A DNA stretch of 64,000 nt from Sulfurimonas sp. (lineage in GTDB: Bacteria > Campylobacterota > Campylobacteria > Campylobacterales > Sulfurimonadaceae): positions 1 to 64,000 of the forward strand of contig NZ_JAQTLY010000003.1 in the NCBI RefSeq assembly GCF_028714655.1, written 5' to 3'. The position numbers were made by a program, and so were the translations under genes. Shown in pieces: positions 25,742 to 34,556 of this stretch (the first letter of the stretch is position 1; every line of letters starts with the position of its first letter). The notes under the pieces were generated by a model that made no database searches, had not been told where the DNA came from, and saw only the letters and a list, made by a program, of their open reading frames with translations.

Positions 25742-26586
25742 AAATTTTTTTATTTTTTGCTCTGTTTTTCTCTCTCTCCTACGCAGATAAACCGACGGCA
25801 GTAGATAATGAGCTTTTGATTAAAAAAATAAAAAATTTGATTAATCCCTCTACATTTACAAAAGATAAAGCTTATATAGATGTTATTTTTTCTCCTAAAG
25901 AGGATTATTTTAGAAGTGACGGAAGTGTAAATACAATTAAAGTTATTCAAACTCTTAAAGATAACGGCGTGTTGAATCTTTTTTTTAAAAAACCTCGTGA
26001 TATCAGCGTAACTTTTAAAACCGGGGGCGAACCTCAATTTTTTGTAAAAATAATGAGTGACTCTTTACAAAATATAGGTTACTATAGATATGTAACAAGC
26101 GAGTCAAAATTAAGCGAGTCGGAATTTAGTTGGAAAATAAGCTTGACATCCGAATATGCTGCAGATCCTATAATACTAAATCAAGAACTAAAAAAAAGCA
26201 AGTGTGAAATTGTTGATGTAATAAGAGAAAACGAGACGGATTGGGTATATGTCATAGATATGAAAAATGCCAAACTTGATGTCAGCGTACTTGAAGATGC
26301 TAAAGAGTTTAGATTAAAGAGATCTCTCTACTCATACTGGATTGATGTTTCAAAAATAAATAATATACATATATCAAGTTCGGCTAGAAATGATTGGTAT
26401 CCGTATATTGCTTATTATGATAAATCTTTAAGGTTGTTAAAGGTTACAAAAATAGATACAAAAAAGACAAATTTAACTCTTGAAATGGGAAGCGGTACCC
26501 ATTATATAAAGATTTCAGATATCTATACTCTTAAAAATATTAAAGACGATCTGGTTTTAATGCCAACAACTAAAAAATCAGATTAA
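25735..26586 (+). CDS. Periplasmic hypothetical protein downstream of the RodZ-like gene
   Basis: 283 residues with an N-terminal signal peptide (cleavage near SLSYA/D, residue 17). The body is beta-rich with one cysteine and no domain I can name. Its start overlaps the preceding stop by 7 bp, so it probably works with the RodZ-like protein. Campylobacter genomes, as I recall, carry a periplasmic protein at the same place in this gene block. Confidence 0.75.
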   Translation: MVKIFLFFALFFSLSYADKPTAVDNELLIKKIKNLINPSTFTKDKAYIDVIFSPKEDYFRSDGSVNTIKVIQTLKDNGVLNLFFKKPRDISVTFKTGGEPQFFVKIMSDSLQNIGYYRYVTSESKLSESEFSWKISLTSEYAADPIILNQELKKSKCEIVDVIRENETDWVYVIDMKNAKLDVSVLEDAKEFRLKRSLYSYWIDVSKINNIHISSSARNDWYPYIAYYDKSLRLLKVTKIDTKKTNLTLEMGSGTHYIKISDIYTLKNIKDDLVLMPTTKKSD

Positions 26587-26658
26587 TTGTATATTTTTTT
26601 CGATAGAATACCGCTAATTATTTAGGGGCATTATTTAGCATCCCAACGAGGAAACAAA

Positions 26659-27879
26659 ATGTTTGATGAGATACAATTTGATAGAATGAAGAGATTACCG
26701 AAGTATGTTTTTGCCGAGGTAAATGAACTTAAAATGGCAGAACGAAGAGCAGGTGTCGATGTTATAGATTTTTCTATGGGAAATCCCGACGGAGATACTC
26801 CTGAACATATTAGAGAAAAGCTTATCGAGTCTGCACAAAAAACAAGAACGCACGGTTATTCTGTTTCAAAAGGCATCCCGAAGCTTTTGGTTGCAATTGC
26901 CGATTGGTATAAAAGAAGATACGGCTGTGATTTAGATCCGTCTACCGAGTGTGTTGCTACTATGGGCTCTAAAGAGGGATATGCTCACTTGGCATATGCT
27001 ATTACAAATCCTGGTGATGTTGCTATCGTTCCTGACCCTACTTATCCGATTCACGAATACTCTTTCATCCTAGCAGGCGGAAATGTTGCAAAATTCGGAA
27101 TTGAGTTTGATGAAGATTATAAACTTAACGAAGATAAATTTTTTGAAGATTTAGAGAGAGTTTTCAAAGAGAGTTCGCCAAAACCGAAGTATGTTCTGGT
27201 TAATTTTCCTCATAATCCGACAACTGCAACAGTAACGCAGGATTTTTATGTTCGTTTGGTTGCTATGGCAAAAGAGAAAAGATTTTATGTTATCAGTGAT
27301 ATAGCTTACGGCGATATAACTTTTGACGGGTATGTGACTCCGTCTATTATGAGTGTACCTGGGGCAAAAGATGTGGCGGTTGAGAGTTTTACGCTCTCTA
27401 AAAGCTACAATATGGCAGGTTGGCGTGTCGGTTTCTTTGTAGGAAACAAAAAACTAATCGGTGCGCTTCAAAAAATCAAATCTTGGCTGGATTACGGGAT
27501 GTTTACTCCTATCCAAGTTGCGGCTACGGTTGCATTAAACGGAGATCAGCAGTGTGTTGCTGACATAACGGATAAATACAACCACCGTCAAGAGATTTTA
27601 TTGGAGGCTTTCGACAGAGCAGGATGGCATATACGAAAAAATCAGGCAAGTATGTTCGTTTGGGCAAAATTGCCTGAGTGCTGTGCACATTTAGGTTCGT
27701 TAGAGTTCTCAAAAAGACTTTTAAAAGAGGCAGGTGTTGCTGTTGCTCCCGGTATCGGTTTTGGCGTATACGGTGATGATTATGTTCGTATAGCGCTTAT
27801 TGAAAATGATAACCGTATCCGTCAAGCGGCTAGAAATATCAAAGAGTTTTTAAAGCAATTTCAAGACGAAAAAAAATAG
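26659..27879 (+). CDS. Class I/II PLP aminotransferase (alanine/aspartate/LL-DAP type)
   Basis: 406 residues. FSMGNPDGDTPEHI, NFPHNPTTA, SDIAYGDITFDGY and the PLP lysine in TLSKSYNMAGWRVGF are visible. The sequence class contains AlaA-like and LL-diaminopimelate-type aminotransferases; the substrate cannot be fixed. ACGAGGAAAC precedes the ATG, and hom follows after one base, so an operon for aspartate-family amino acids is likely. Confidence 0.9.
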   Translation: MFDEIQFDRMKRLPKYVFAEVNELKMAERRAGVDVIDFSMGNPDGDTPEHIREKLIESAQKTRTHGYSVSKGIPKLLVAIADWYKRRYGCDLDPSTECVATMGSKEGYAHLAYAITNPGDVAIVPDPTYPIHEYSFILAGGNVAKFGIEFDEDYKLNEDKFFEDLERVFKESSPKPKYVLVNFPHNPTTATVTQDFYVRLVAMAKEKRFYVISDIAYGDITFDGYVTPSIMSVPGAKDVAVESFTLSKSYNMAGWRVGFFVGNKKLIGALQKIKSWLDYGMFTPIQVAATVALNGDQQCVADITDKYNHRQEILLEAFDRAGWHIRKNQASMFVWAKLPECCAHLGSLEFSKRLLKEAGVAVAPGIGFGVYGDDYVRIALIENDNRIRQAARNIKEFLKQFQDEKK

Positions 27880-27880
27880 T

Positions 27881-29140
27881 ATGCTAAGAGTCGGAATAAT
27901 CGGTGTCGGAACTGTCGGAACAAGTGTCGTAAATATCTTAAAAGACAATGCAGCTGTTATTTCTGCAAGGGCAGGTGTCGATATAGTAGCTAAGAGCGGA
28001 GTCGTAAAAAATCTAAACAAAGATAGAGGTTTAGATATCAAACTCACCGACAATGTCGATGATATTTTAAATGATAGTGAAATTGATATCGTTGTCGAGC
28101 TTATGGGCGGCGTTGAAGAGGCGTTTGAAGTTGTCAAGCGCGCACTTAAGAGCGGTAAAGCCGTTGTAACTGCAAATAAAGCGCTTTTAGCATATCATCG
28201 TTATGAACTTCAAGAGATTGCAAAAGATATCGCTTTTGAGTACGAAGCAAGCGTCGCAGGCGGTATCCCTATCATTAATGCTCTTCGCGACGGCTTATCG
28301 GCTAATCATATCGAGTCAATTATGGGAATTTTAAACGGCACTTGTAATTATATGATGACAAAGATGACAAACGACGGTGTTGCTTACGATGTCGTTTTAA
28401 AAGAAGCTCAGGAGCTAGGCTATGCAGAAGCCGACCCTACCTTTGATGTAGGCGGATATGACGCTGCGCATAAACTCCTTATACTCGCGAGTATCGCTTA
28501 TGGTATAGACGCGAAACCGGAAGATATCTTGATAGAAGGGATACAAAATATCTCTCAGGATGATATCTCTTTTGCAAAAGAGTTCGGTTATGTTATAAAA
28601 CTTCTGGGAATCGCAAAAAAAGATAAAAACGAAGTTGAGCTTAGAGTTCATGCCTGTTTAATCAAAAAAGAGAAGATGATAGCAAAAATCGACGGAGTTA
28701 TGAACGGTATCAGTGTAGTCGGCGATAAAGTCGGTGAGACGCTCTACTATGGAGCGGGTGCCGGCGGAGATGCAACGGCAAGTGCAGTTGTCGCAAACAT
28801 CATCGATATAGCAAGAAGCGGAAAAAGCAAACCGATGCTCGGTTTTGACAGACCGATGGAAGCGGGGCTTGTTTTAAAACCGATACAAAATATAGAGTCA
28901 AAATACTATCTTCGTATAAATGTTTCTGATAAAATCGGTGTTTTGGCTAAAATTACTAAAATATTTGAAGATAATTCAATCTCTATAGAAGCAATTTTGC
29001 AAAGACAATCATCAAAAGATAGTGCAAATCTGCTTATCTCCACTCATACGGCAGTTGAGAGAGATATACAAAACCTTATAAAATCGCTTGCAGATTTGGA
29101 GTTTGTAAACTCTAAGCCGGTAATGATTAGGATAGTGTAA
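27881..29140 (+). CDS. hom: Homoserine dehydrogenase
   Basis: 419 residues. A Rossmann domain (VGIIGVGTVGTSVVNIL), the catalytic domain with VVTANKALLAYH, ASVAGGIPIINALRDGL and GILNGTCNYMMTKM, and a C-terminal ACT domain from about 345 (RINVSDKIGVLAKITKIFEDN) are present. It reduces aspartate semialdehyde to homoserine and is probably feedback-regulated by threonine through ACT. It starts one base after the aminotransferase stop. Confidence 0.96.
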   Translation: MLRVGIIGVGTVGTSVVNILKDNAAVISARAGVDIVAKSGVVKNLNKDRGLDIKLTDNVDDILNDSEIDIVVELMGGVEEAFEVVKRALKSGKAVVTANKALLAYHRYELQEIAKDIAFEYEASVAGGIPIINALRDGLSANHIESIMGILNGTCNYMMTKMTNDGVAYDVVLKEAQELGYAEADPTFDVGGYDAAHKLLILASIAYGIDAKPEDILIEGIQNISQDDISFAKEFGYVIKLLGIAKKDKNEVELRVHACLIKKEKMIAKIDGVMNGISVVGDKVGETLYYGAGAGGDATASAVVANIIDIARSGKSKPMLGFDRPMEAGLVLKPIQNIESKYYLRINVSDKIGVLAKITKIFEDNSISIEAILQRQSSKDSANLLISTHTAVERDIQNLIKSLADLEFVNSKPVMIRIV

Positions 29141-29146
29141 AAAACA

Positions 29147-29866
29147 TTGAGAATCTTAATCACGGGTGCAAGCAGTGGAATAGGGCGAGAACTTGCGAAG
29201 CTCTATGCCACAAAAGATAACGAGCTTATATTGTTAGCCCGTAGGGAAGATAGACTCCAAGAGTTACAGTCGCAACTTTTAAAAGCTTCAAGCGTTGAAA
29301 TAGTTGTAGCCGATGTAGGTGAGTTTGATGAACTGCAAGAAAAAATCAGAGCTGTCGGCATTGTCGATATGGTTATACTAAATGCAGGCATATCGCTCGG
29401 TCACTCTTTGGAAATCACCCCTTTTTATGATTTTAAAAAACTCTACGATGTAAATCTACTCTCAAATCATGCAATTTTAGAAGTTTTACTACCGCAATTT
29501 AAAGCCAAAGGGAACGGAAAAATTGTTTTTATCTCATCTTTGGCTTCACTGATAAGTATGCCGACTTCGGTTGCGTACAGTTCGTCAAAAAGAGCGATGA
29601 ACGCTTATGCGGAGGGTATTAGGTATAAGTATAAAAACAGCGGAATAAAAGTTATAAACATTTTGCCCGGATTTATAAAGAGTGAAATGACCGATAAAAA
29701 TAGTTTTAAAATGCCGTTTTTACTCGATACCGATGCAGGTGCCAAGAGGATTTACGATGCAATTGCCAAAGAGAAAAGGTTTTATCCGTTTCCTTTTAGA
29801 TTTTATTTAATCATCAAGCTTTTAAATTTGCTTCCGCAATTTTTAAGAGATAAGATTGTAAAATGA
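29147..29866 (+). CDS. Short-chain dehydrogenase/reductase
   Basis: 239 residues, TTG start 6 bp after hom. The cofactor motif TGASSGIG (6-13) with an arginine pair after strand 2 (LARRED) suggests NADPH. NAG is present, and the catalytic serine and YSSSK follow in order. A C-terminal hydrophobic stretch (FRFYLIIKLLNLLPQFL) may associate with the membrane. Substrate unknown. Confidence 0.88.
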   Translation: MRILITGASSGIGRELAKLYATKDNELILLARREDRLQELQSQLLKASSVEIVVADVGEFDELQEKIRAVGIVDMVILNAGISLGHSLEITPFYDFKKLYDVNLLSNHAILEVLLPQFKAKGNGKIVFISSLASLISMPTSVAYSSSKRAMNAYAEGIRYKYKNSGIKVINILPGFIKSEMTDKNSFKMPFLLDTDAGAKRIYDAIAKEKRFYPFPFRFYLIIKLLNLLPQFLRDKIVK

Positions 29867-29899
29867 CTGATTTTAAACGCTTTTTTGAACTCGTCCGGG

Positions 29900-29950
29900 T
29901 AAGCTGCGCAAGAGGCTATGGTGCTAAAGCTTGACGCATAAAGCGTCAGA
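29900..29950. repeat. CTAAAGCTTG-core stem-loop motif before the FdhA-like gene
   Basis: GACGC-ATAAA-GCGTC hairpin (29933-29947) directly after GGTGCTAAAGCTT. The same core with a different but paired stem occurs reversed at 59317-59346. It may be a second structured repeat family, or part of this gene's leader. Confidence 0.35.
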
Positions 29951-29971
29951 AATTGATAAATGGCAGGTTTT

Positions 29972-32035
29972 ATGGAAAATACAGAGACGATAGATAGCGT
30001 TTGTACTTATTGCGGTGTCGGCTGTGATATTGCCGCTCATGTCAAAGATAACAAGATTGTAAAGATTTTTGCACATCCCGACGGAGTCGTTTCACAAGGA
30101 AAACTTTGCGTAAAAGGAAAGTACGGATTTGATTTTGTGGACTCAAAAGAGCGACTCCGCATTCCAAAAATCAAAAAAAGCTTTTTAGAGAAAAATCCTG
30201 CTATAAAAGAGGCGATTTCTTCATCTTTAACCCGGTTTGACGATGTCTGGTATGAGTGCAGTCTTGACTCGGCAACTACGGCGGCGGCAATGAAGCTAAA
30301 GGAAGTTCAAGCAAAATATGGACGAAAAAGCGTAGCTTCTATAGGGGGGGCGAGAACTTCGTGCGAGAGTGCTTACATTTTTCAAAAGTTCACCCGCCAT
30401 ACTCTAAACTCTCCGCATGTAGATAACTGTGCCAGAGTCTGCCACTCTCCAAGTTTAAAAGGAATGAGAACTACTATCGGAGAGGGAGCGGCTACAAACC
30501 CGTATAATGACATTTATAACTGTGAATTTATGATAGTTATGGGCTCAAATACAATAGAAGCACACCCGATTATAGCAAACCGCATAGTCGAGATGGCTGT
30601 AAAACATGACAATATGGCTGTTTTTGATGTCAGAGAGATAAAACTTCATAAGTTTGCAAAGTATAAAGCGATTGTTCCGTATGAGGCAAATCTATTGGTT
30701 TTAAATATGTTGGCGTATGTCATCATAACCGAAGAGCTTTACAGCGAGAGTTTTATAGCCGAGAGAACAAAAGGTTTTGATGAATTTAGAGAAAAAATCT
30801 TAAGCGACCCGTTTGCAAATCCGAAATATTTTGAGCAAATTGAGGGTTATGAACAACTCGGCAAGATAATTCCAAAAGTAGCGCGTGAGTATGCGCTTAA
30901 AAAGTCTATGATTTTTTGGGGTCTTGGGATTACCGAACATATAGACGGCTCTTATGCGGTTATGGCGATAACTCATTTGGCTTTGATGACGGGAAATATC
31001 GGAAAAAGCGGTGCAGGACTTATGCCTCTAAGAGGGCAGAACAATGTTCAAGGCGCGTGCGATATGGGAATGTTGCCGTACTATGACCCTGATTATCAAG
31101 TACCAAAAGAAATTGGACTTACGACTCCGCAGTTGGTTGACGAGATGTTAGAGGACAGAGTAAAAGCGGTTTTAAATATCGGCGAAGATTTAATGCATAT
31201 CCATCCAAATATTAACAAGATAGAAAAAGCTTTGGAGAGTTTAGAATTTATAATGGTGCAAGAGCTTTTTATGACGGAGATAGCACAAAAAGCAGATATC
31301 GTAATAGGCGTAAAGTCGGCTTATGAGAAAACAGGCGTTTATGTAAATGCGATGAGAAGACTGCACCTTTCACAACCGCTTGTAAAATCAGACTTACCTG
31401 ATGACTGGGAAGTTATCCAGATGTTGGATAATAAAATGGGTGGAAGTTACGCTTATAAAAACTCAAATGAAGTTTGGGATGAAGTAAGAGAGGTTGCATA
31501 CCGCCGCTTTAGCGGAGCGTCTTATGTTAGGCTGGAGCGACATAGAAAAAGAGGGCTTCAATGGCCTGTTCATACCGAAGATACGCCGATACTACATCAG
31601 CTTGATTTTAGAACGGATGACGGTTTGGGTGAGTTTCATTACCATCAATACAAACTTCGAGGTATGGTAAAAGAGATAGTCGAGAAGAATTTTAGCGGCT
31701 ATTATCTCACCACGGGTAGAACTATCGCTATGTACAATAACTCCGCTCAAACAAGGCAAACACCGAGTTTGATGGATAAATACAGCGAAGATTTGCTTTT
31801 GGTAAATGAAAATGATGCGAATGACTTTAGAAGCGATAGGGTGATTTTGAAAACAAAAAACGGTCAAACAACACCGCTTAAAGTTAAATTTACGGATAAA
31901 GTGGAACGAAAAACTCTCTTTGTAACATTTCATCACGCCGACTCCAAAATCAATGCGCTTTTTGGAGATGAGAGCGATGAGCTGATATTGACGGCTGCTT
32001 TTAAATCCGTAAAAGTAGAAGTGGTAAACTTATAA
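29972..32035 (+). CDS. FdhA-like molybdopterin oxidoreductase without partner subunits
   Basis: 687 residues from the ATG at 29972 (AGG four nt before); an in-frame ATG 12 bases earlier is possible. The N-terminal 4Fe-4S motif is CTYCGVGC...KLC (C11, C14, C18, C46). VDNCARVCHSPS places a cysteine (C157, codon TGC) where formate dehydrogenases carry the Mo-binding Cys or Sec. There is no Tat signal, so it is cytoplasmic. A C-terminal molybdopterin-dinucleotide domain (from about 570) is present. No fdhB/C, NAD subunit or chaperone gene is adjacent; yraN follows. Formate dehydrogenase activity is the best guess but not certain. Confidence 0.85.
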   Translation: MENTETIDSVCTYCGVGCDIAAHVKDNKIVKIFAHPDGVVSQGKLCVKGKYGFDFVDSKERLRIPKIKKSFLEKNPAIKEAISSSLTRFDDVWYECSLDSATTAAAMKLKEVQAKYGRKSVASIGGARTSCESAYIFQKFTRHTLNSPHVDNCARVCHSPSLKGMRTTIGEGAATNPYNDIYNCEFMIVMGSNTIEAHPIIANRIVEMAVKHDNMAVFDVREIKLHKFAKYKAIVPYEANLLVLNMLAYVIITEELYSESFIAERTKGFDEFREKILSDPFANPKYFEQIEGYEQLGKIIPKVAREYALKKSMIFWGLGITEHIDGSYAVMAITHLALMTGNIGKSGAGLMPLRGQNNVQGACDMGMLPYYDPDYQVPKEIGLTTPQLVDEMLEDRVKAVLNIGEDLMHIHPNINKIEKALESLEFIMVQELFMTEIAQKADIVIGVKSAYEKTGVYVNAMRRLHLSQPLVKSDLPDDWEVIQMLDNKMGGSYAYKNSNEVWDEVREVAYRRFSGASYVRLERHRKRGLQWPVHTEDTPILHQLDFRTDDGLGEFHYHQYKLRGMVKEIVEKNFSGYYLTTGRTIAMYNNSAQTRQTPSLMDKYSEDLLLVNENDANDFRSDRVILKTKNGQTTPLKVKFTDKVERKTLFVTFHHADSKINALFGDESDELILTAAFKSVKVEVVNL

Positions 32036-32365
32036 ATGAGCAGAGCCAAGGGAAACTATGCAGAAGACAGGGCTTGCGAGTTTCTCTTAAATAACGGTTT
32101 TATGGTAGTTGAGCGAAACTTTTACTCTCGTTTTGGGGAGATAGATATCATTGCCATAAAAGATAAAGTTTTGCATTTTGTTGAGGTAAAGAGTGCGATT
32201 GAGTATGAACTTGCCGTTCAAAATATCACAAAGAGCAAACTCTCAAAACTCATAAAAACAGGTGATGTATATCTTAAAAAAAACGCTCTAAATGTAGACT
32301 ATATGTACGACGCAATCATAGTTACGCCGCAAAAGATTTGGCACTTGGAGAATATAACTATTTAG
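32036..32365 (+). CDS. yraN: UPF0102 endonuclease-like protein YraN
   Basis: 109 residues. RAKGNYAEDRACEFLLNNGF and FGEIDIIAIKDKVLHFVEVK contain the E, D and ExK residues of the restriction-endonuclease-like core. The biological role of the family is unsettled. It begins immediately after the FdhA-like stop and overlaps the convergent thioredoxin-like gene by 8 bp. Confidence 0.9.
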   Translation: MSRAKGNYAEDRACEFLLNNGFMVVERNFYSRFGEIDIIAIKDKVLHFVEVKSAIEYELAVQNITKSKLSKLIKTGDVYLKKNALNVDYMYDAIIVTPQKIWHLENITI

Positions 32366-32765
32366 TCCCCTTTTTTAAACTTACCTCTTCAATCAGGCTT
32401 AAAAAACCGTCCGGTTCGCGGCTTCCTCTATCTTCGTAGATAACCGTACCGTCACTTTTTAAAAAGTAGTGTCTCGGTACGCCTTGAGTCGTAAATTTAC
32501 TTGGGATTTTGTGTCTATCTCTTGACATATAAAGCAAAACATACTCCTGCTTTAGTCTATCGATAATATGTTTTTTTGAAAGTGTCATATCTTTAAATCT
32601 ATCGCACCATATACACTTATCTGCACCGATAAAGAGGTAAACCATTTTTTTCTCTTTCTCTGCTTGCTTGAGCGCGGCATTATAATCATTTGCCCAATCA
32701 AGTTCGGCACTATAAAGTGTAGAGAAGAGCAGAGAGAGATAGACTAAAAATTTTATTTTATGCAT
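32358..32765 (-). CDS. Periplasmic thioredoxin-fold protein (CXXC)
   Basis: 135 residues with a signal peptide (cleavage near YSA/E, residue 20). A thioredoxin-like domain has CIWC in IGADKCIWCDRFKDMTL and a cis-proline-type GVPRHYFL. It resembles SoxW/DUF255-like periplasmic thiol proteins. It starts inside the end of the upstream small gene (8-bp overlap), so the two form an operon. Confidence 0.85.
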   Translation of the reverse strand: MHKIKFLVYLSLLFSTLYSAELDWANDYNAALKQAEKEKKMVYLFIGADKCIWCDRFKDMTLSKKHIIDRLKQEYVLLYMSRDRHKIPSKFTTQGVPRHYFLKSDGTVIYEDRGSREPDGFLSLIEEVSLKKGTK

Positions 32766-32970
32766 AAATATCCAAGCTGCCTTCTACGCTCGGAGTCACC
32801 TCTTTTATTTGTGAAGCTTTGAATGCCGCAGCATCGTTTGCTACTTTGTTAGTCGATTGAATAATCTGAGAATCGCCCTTCCCACTCTCTTTGCTTGCGG
32901 TAACTTCCGGTTTGCCTATTTGGATTTGGTTATAATAAGGCGATTGAAATATATAGCGAGTTGTTTCCAT
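32758..32970 (-). CDS. Small hypothetical protein coupled to the thioredoxin-like gene
   Basis: 70 residues, hydrophilic, with no signal or membrane segment. A strong ribosome site (AAGGAGA) sits seven nt before the ATG, and the 8-bp overlap with the next gene supports real coding. The sequence ends in SLDIYA. I do not recognise a family. Confidence 0.65.
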   Translation of the reverse strand: METTRYIFQSPYYNQIQIGKPEVTASKESGKGDSQIIQSTNKVANDAAAFKASQIKEVTPSVEGSLDIYA

Positions 32971-33054
32971 AACATTCTCCTTATATGATAGTGTTTGTTT
33001 TGGTAATATAATAACATAAAATTAATAAAGTAAAAAATAAAAAAATATCTTAAA

Positions 33055-33060
33055 TATAAT
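33055..33060 (+). promoter_or_regulatory. Possible -10 before the aldehyde dehydrogenase gene
   Basis: TATAAT only 10 bp before the ATG. If used, the transcript would start at or almost at the start codon and exclude AGGAA. The match may therefore be accidental in this very AT-rich 100-bp gap, which otherwise shows nothing. Confidence 0.25.
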
Positions 33061-33070
33061 AGGAAATTTT

Positions 33071-34486
33071 ATGATAGCAAATCTGTATTTTGGTTCACTT
33101 GAGGTAATAAAAGAGGAGTATCAAGAGAGAGTAAGTCCATACAGCGGCGAAGTAGTTTCAAAAGTAGCTCTCTGTAATGAAGATGATGCAAAAAAAGCTT
33201 TGAAAATCGCAAAAGAGGCTTCAAAAGAGGCTAAGAAAACAACTATTTCGCAGAGATGCAGCTGGCTTTTGGATGTTGCCCAAAAACTAAGAGAGTCTAA
33301 AGAGGAGATGGCAAAAACCGTAACCGATGAGGTAGGCAAACCCATAACATTCGCAAGAGTTGAGGTGGATAGATGTATTGAGACGATTACGCTCGCTGCC
33401 GAGACGATGCGAACTATGCACGGTGAAACGATAAATACGGATGCTATGAGCAGCGGAAAAAAAACTATCTCCTATTTTGTAAGAGAGCCTGCCGGTGTTG
33501 TTGTGGCGATTACACCGTTTAACTTTCCGCTTAACTTAATAGCCCACAAATTGGCTCCGGCACTCGTTGCCGGCAATGCAGTCGTTCTTAAGCCGACCCC
33601 CGAAGCTCCGCTAACTGCTTATAAGTTCGCGAAACTCTTTATCGAAAGCAAATATGCCATAAAAGATGCTCTAAGTGTCGTTTACGGAGATGCAGAGGTA
33701 GGAAGTGCGTTAGTGACTAGTGATATACCGCGAGTAGTAAGTTTTACGGGAAGTGTAACCGTAGGTAGCATTATTGCAAAGAGTGCAGGAATAAAAAAGG
33801 TTGCTTTAGAGCTTGGCGGAAATGCGGCGACATATATAGAAGAGAGTGCGGATTTGGATTTGGCAGCTGCTAGATGTGCAATAGGTGCTTTTATAAACTC
33901 AGGTCAGGTTTGTATCTCGCTTCAACGAATCTATGTAAATGCAAAAATATATGATGAGTTTGCTTCAAAAATGGCGCAAGAGAGCAAAAAACTTATTGTC
34001 GGTTCCCCATATGACGATGAAACATTTATGGGACCGCTCATTAACGATGAAGCGTGCCAAAGAGCTATGAGATGGGTGGAGAGTGCTATAAATGAGGGTG
34101 CCGTACCGATGTTTGCTCCTAAAGTAGAGGGAAGAGTTTTTTACCCGTGTGTAATGACGGATGTTCGCGACGATATGGCAATCGTATGTGAAGAGGTTTT
34201 TGCTCCGATAGTCTCTTTGATTAAAGTTGATAGCTTTGATGAGGCGATCTCAAAGATAAACAACTCTCCTTACGGTTTGCAATTTTCAATTTTTACAAAT
34301 GATTTGAATCTTACAAAAAGAGCAATCAGCGAGCTTGATGCGGGCGGGGTGGTTGTAAACGATATGCCTACCTTGCGTTTTGATATTCAGCCCTACGGCG
34401 GCGTAAAACTTAGCGGAATCGGGAGAGAAGGTCCGAGATTTGCTATCGAAGAGATGAGCGAAATTAAAAGCGTTGTAATTTGTTAG
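33071..34486 (+). CDS. NAD(P)-dependent aldehyde dehydrogenase
   Basis: 471 residues. Catalytic E247 (LELGGNA) and C281 (SGQVCIS), FTGSVTVG at 225-232 and ITPFNFPLN at 147-155 are in order. The length and the SGQVCISLQRIYV phrase fit the lactaldehyde / non-phosphorylating GAPDH / succinate-semialdehyde group; the aldehyde cannot be specified. Monocistronic by position, before alaS. Confidence 0.9.
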   Translation: MIANLYFGSLEVIKEEYQERVSPYSGEVVSKVALCNEDDAKKALKIAKEASKEAKKTTISQRCSWLLDVAQKLRESKEEMAKTVTDEVGKPITFARVEVDRCIETITLAAETMRTMHGETINTDAMSSGKKTISYFVREPAGVVVAITPFNFPLNLIAHKLAPALVAGNAVVLKPTPEAPLTAYKFAKLFIESKYAIKDALSVVYGDAEVGSALVTSDIPRVVSFTGSVTVGSIIAKSAGIKKVALELGGNAATYIEESADLDLAAARCAIGAFINSGQVCISLQRIYVNAKIYDEFASKMAQESKKLIVGSPYDDETFMGPLINDEACQRAMRWVESAINEGAVPMFAPKVEGRVFYPCVMTDVRDDMAIVCEEVFAPIVSLIKVDSFDEAISKINNSPYGLQFSIFTNDLNLTKRAISELDAGGVVVNDMPTLRFDIQPYGGVKLSGIGREGPRFAIEEMSEIKSVVIC

Positions 34487-34556
34487 AGATGTTTTTAAAG
34501 AGTAATAGTGCGAATTTTAGATATAATCGCGCAATTTTATAATAAGAGATACGCTT

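Noticed and set aside
30428..30460. Possible selenocysteine codon in the FdhA-like gene
   Set aside because: The codon at the Mo-ligand position is TGC (cysteine), and no in-frame TGA occurs.
33055..33060. Leaderless transcription of the aldehyde dehydrogenase gene
   Set aside because: The TATAAT lies in a very AT-rich gap and a ribosome site (AGGAA) is present, so a leaderless start is not supported; kept only as a weak promoter call.
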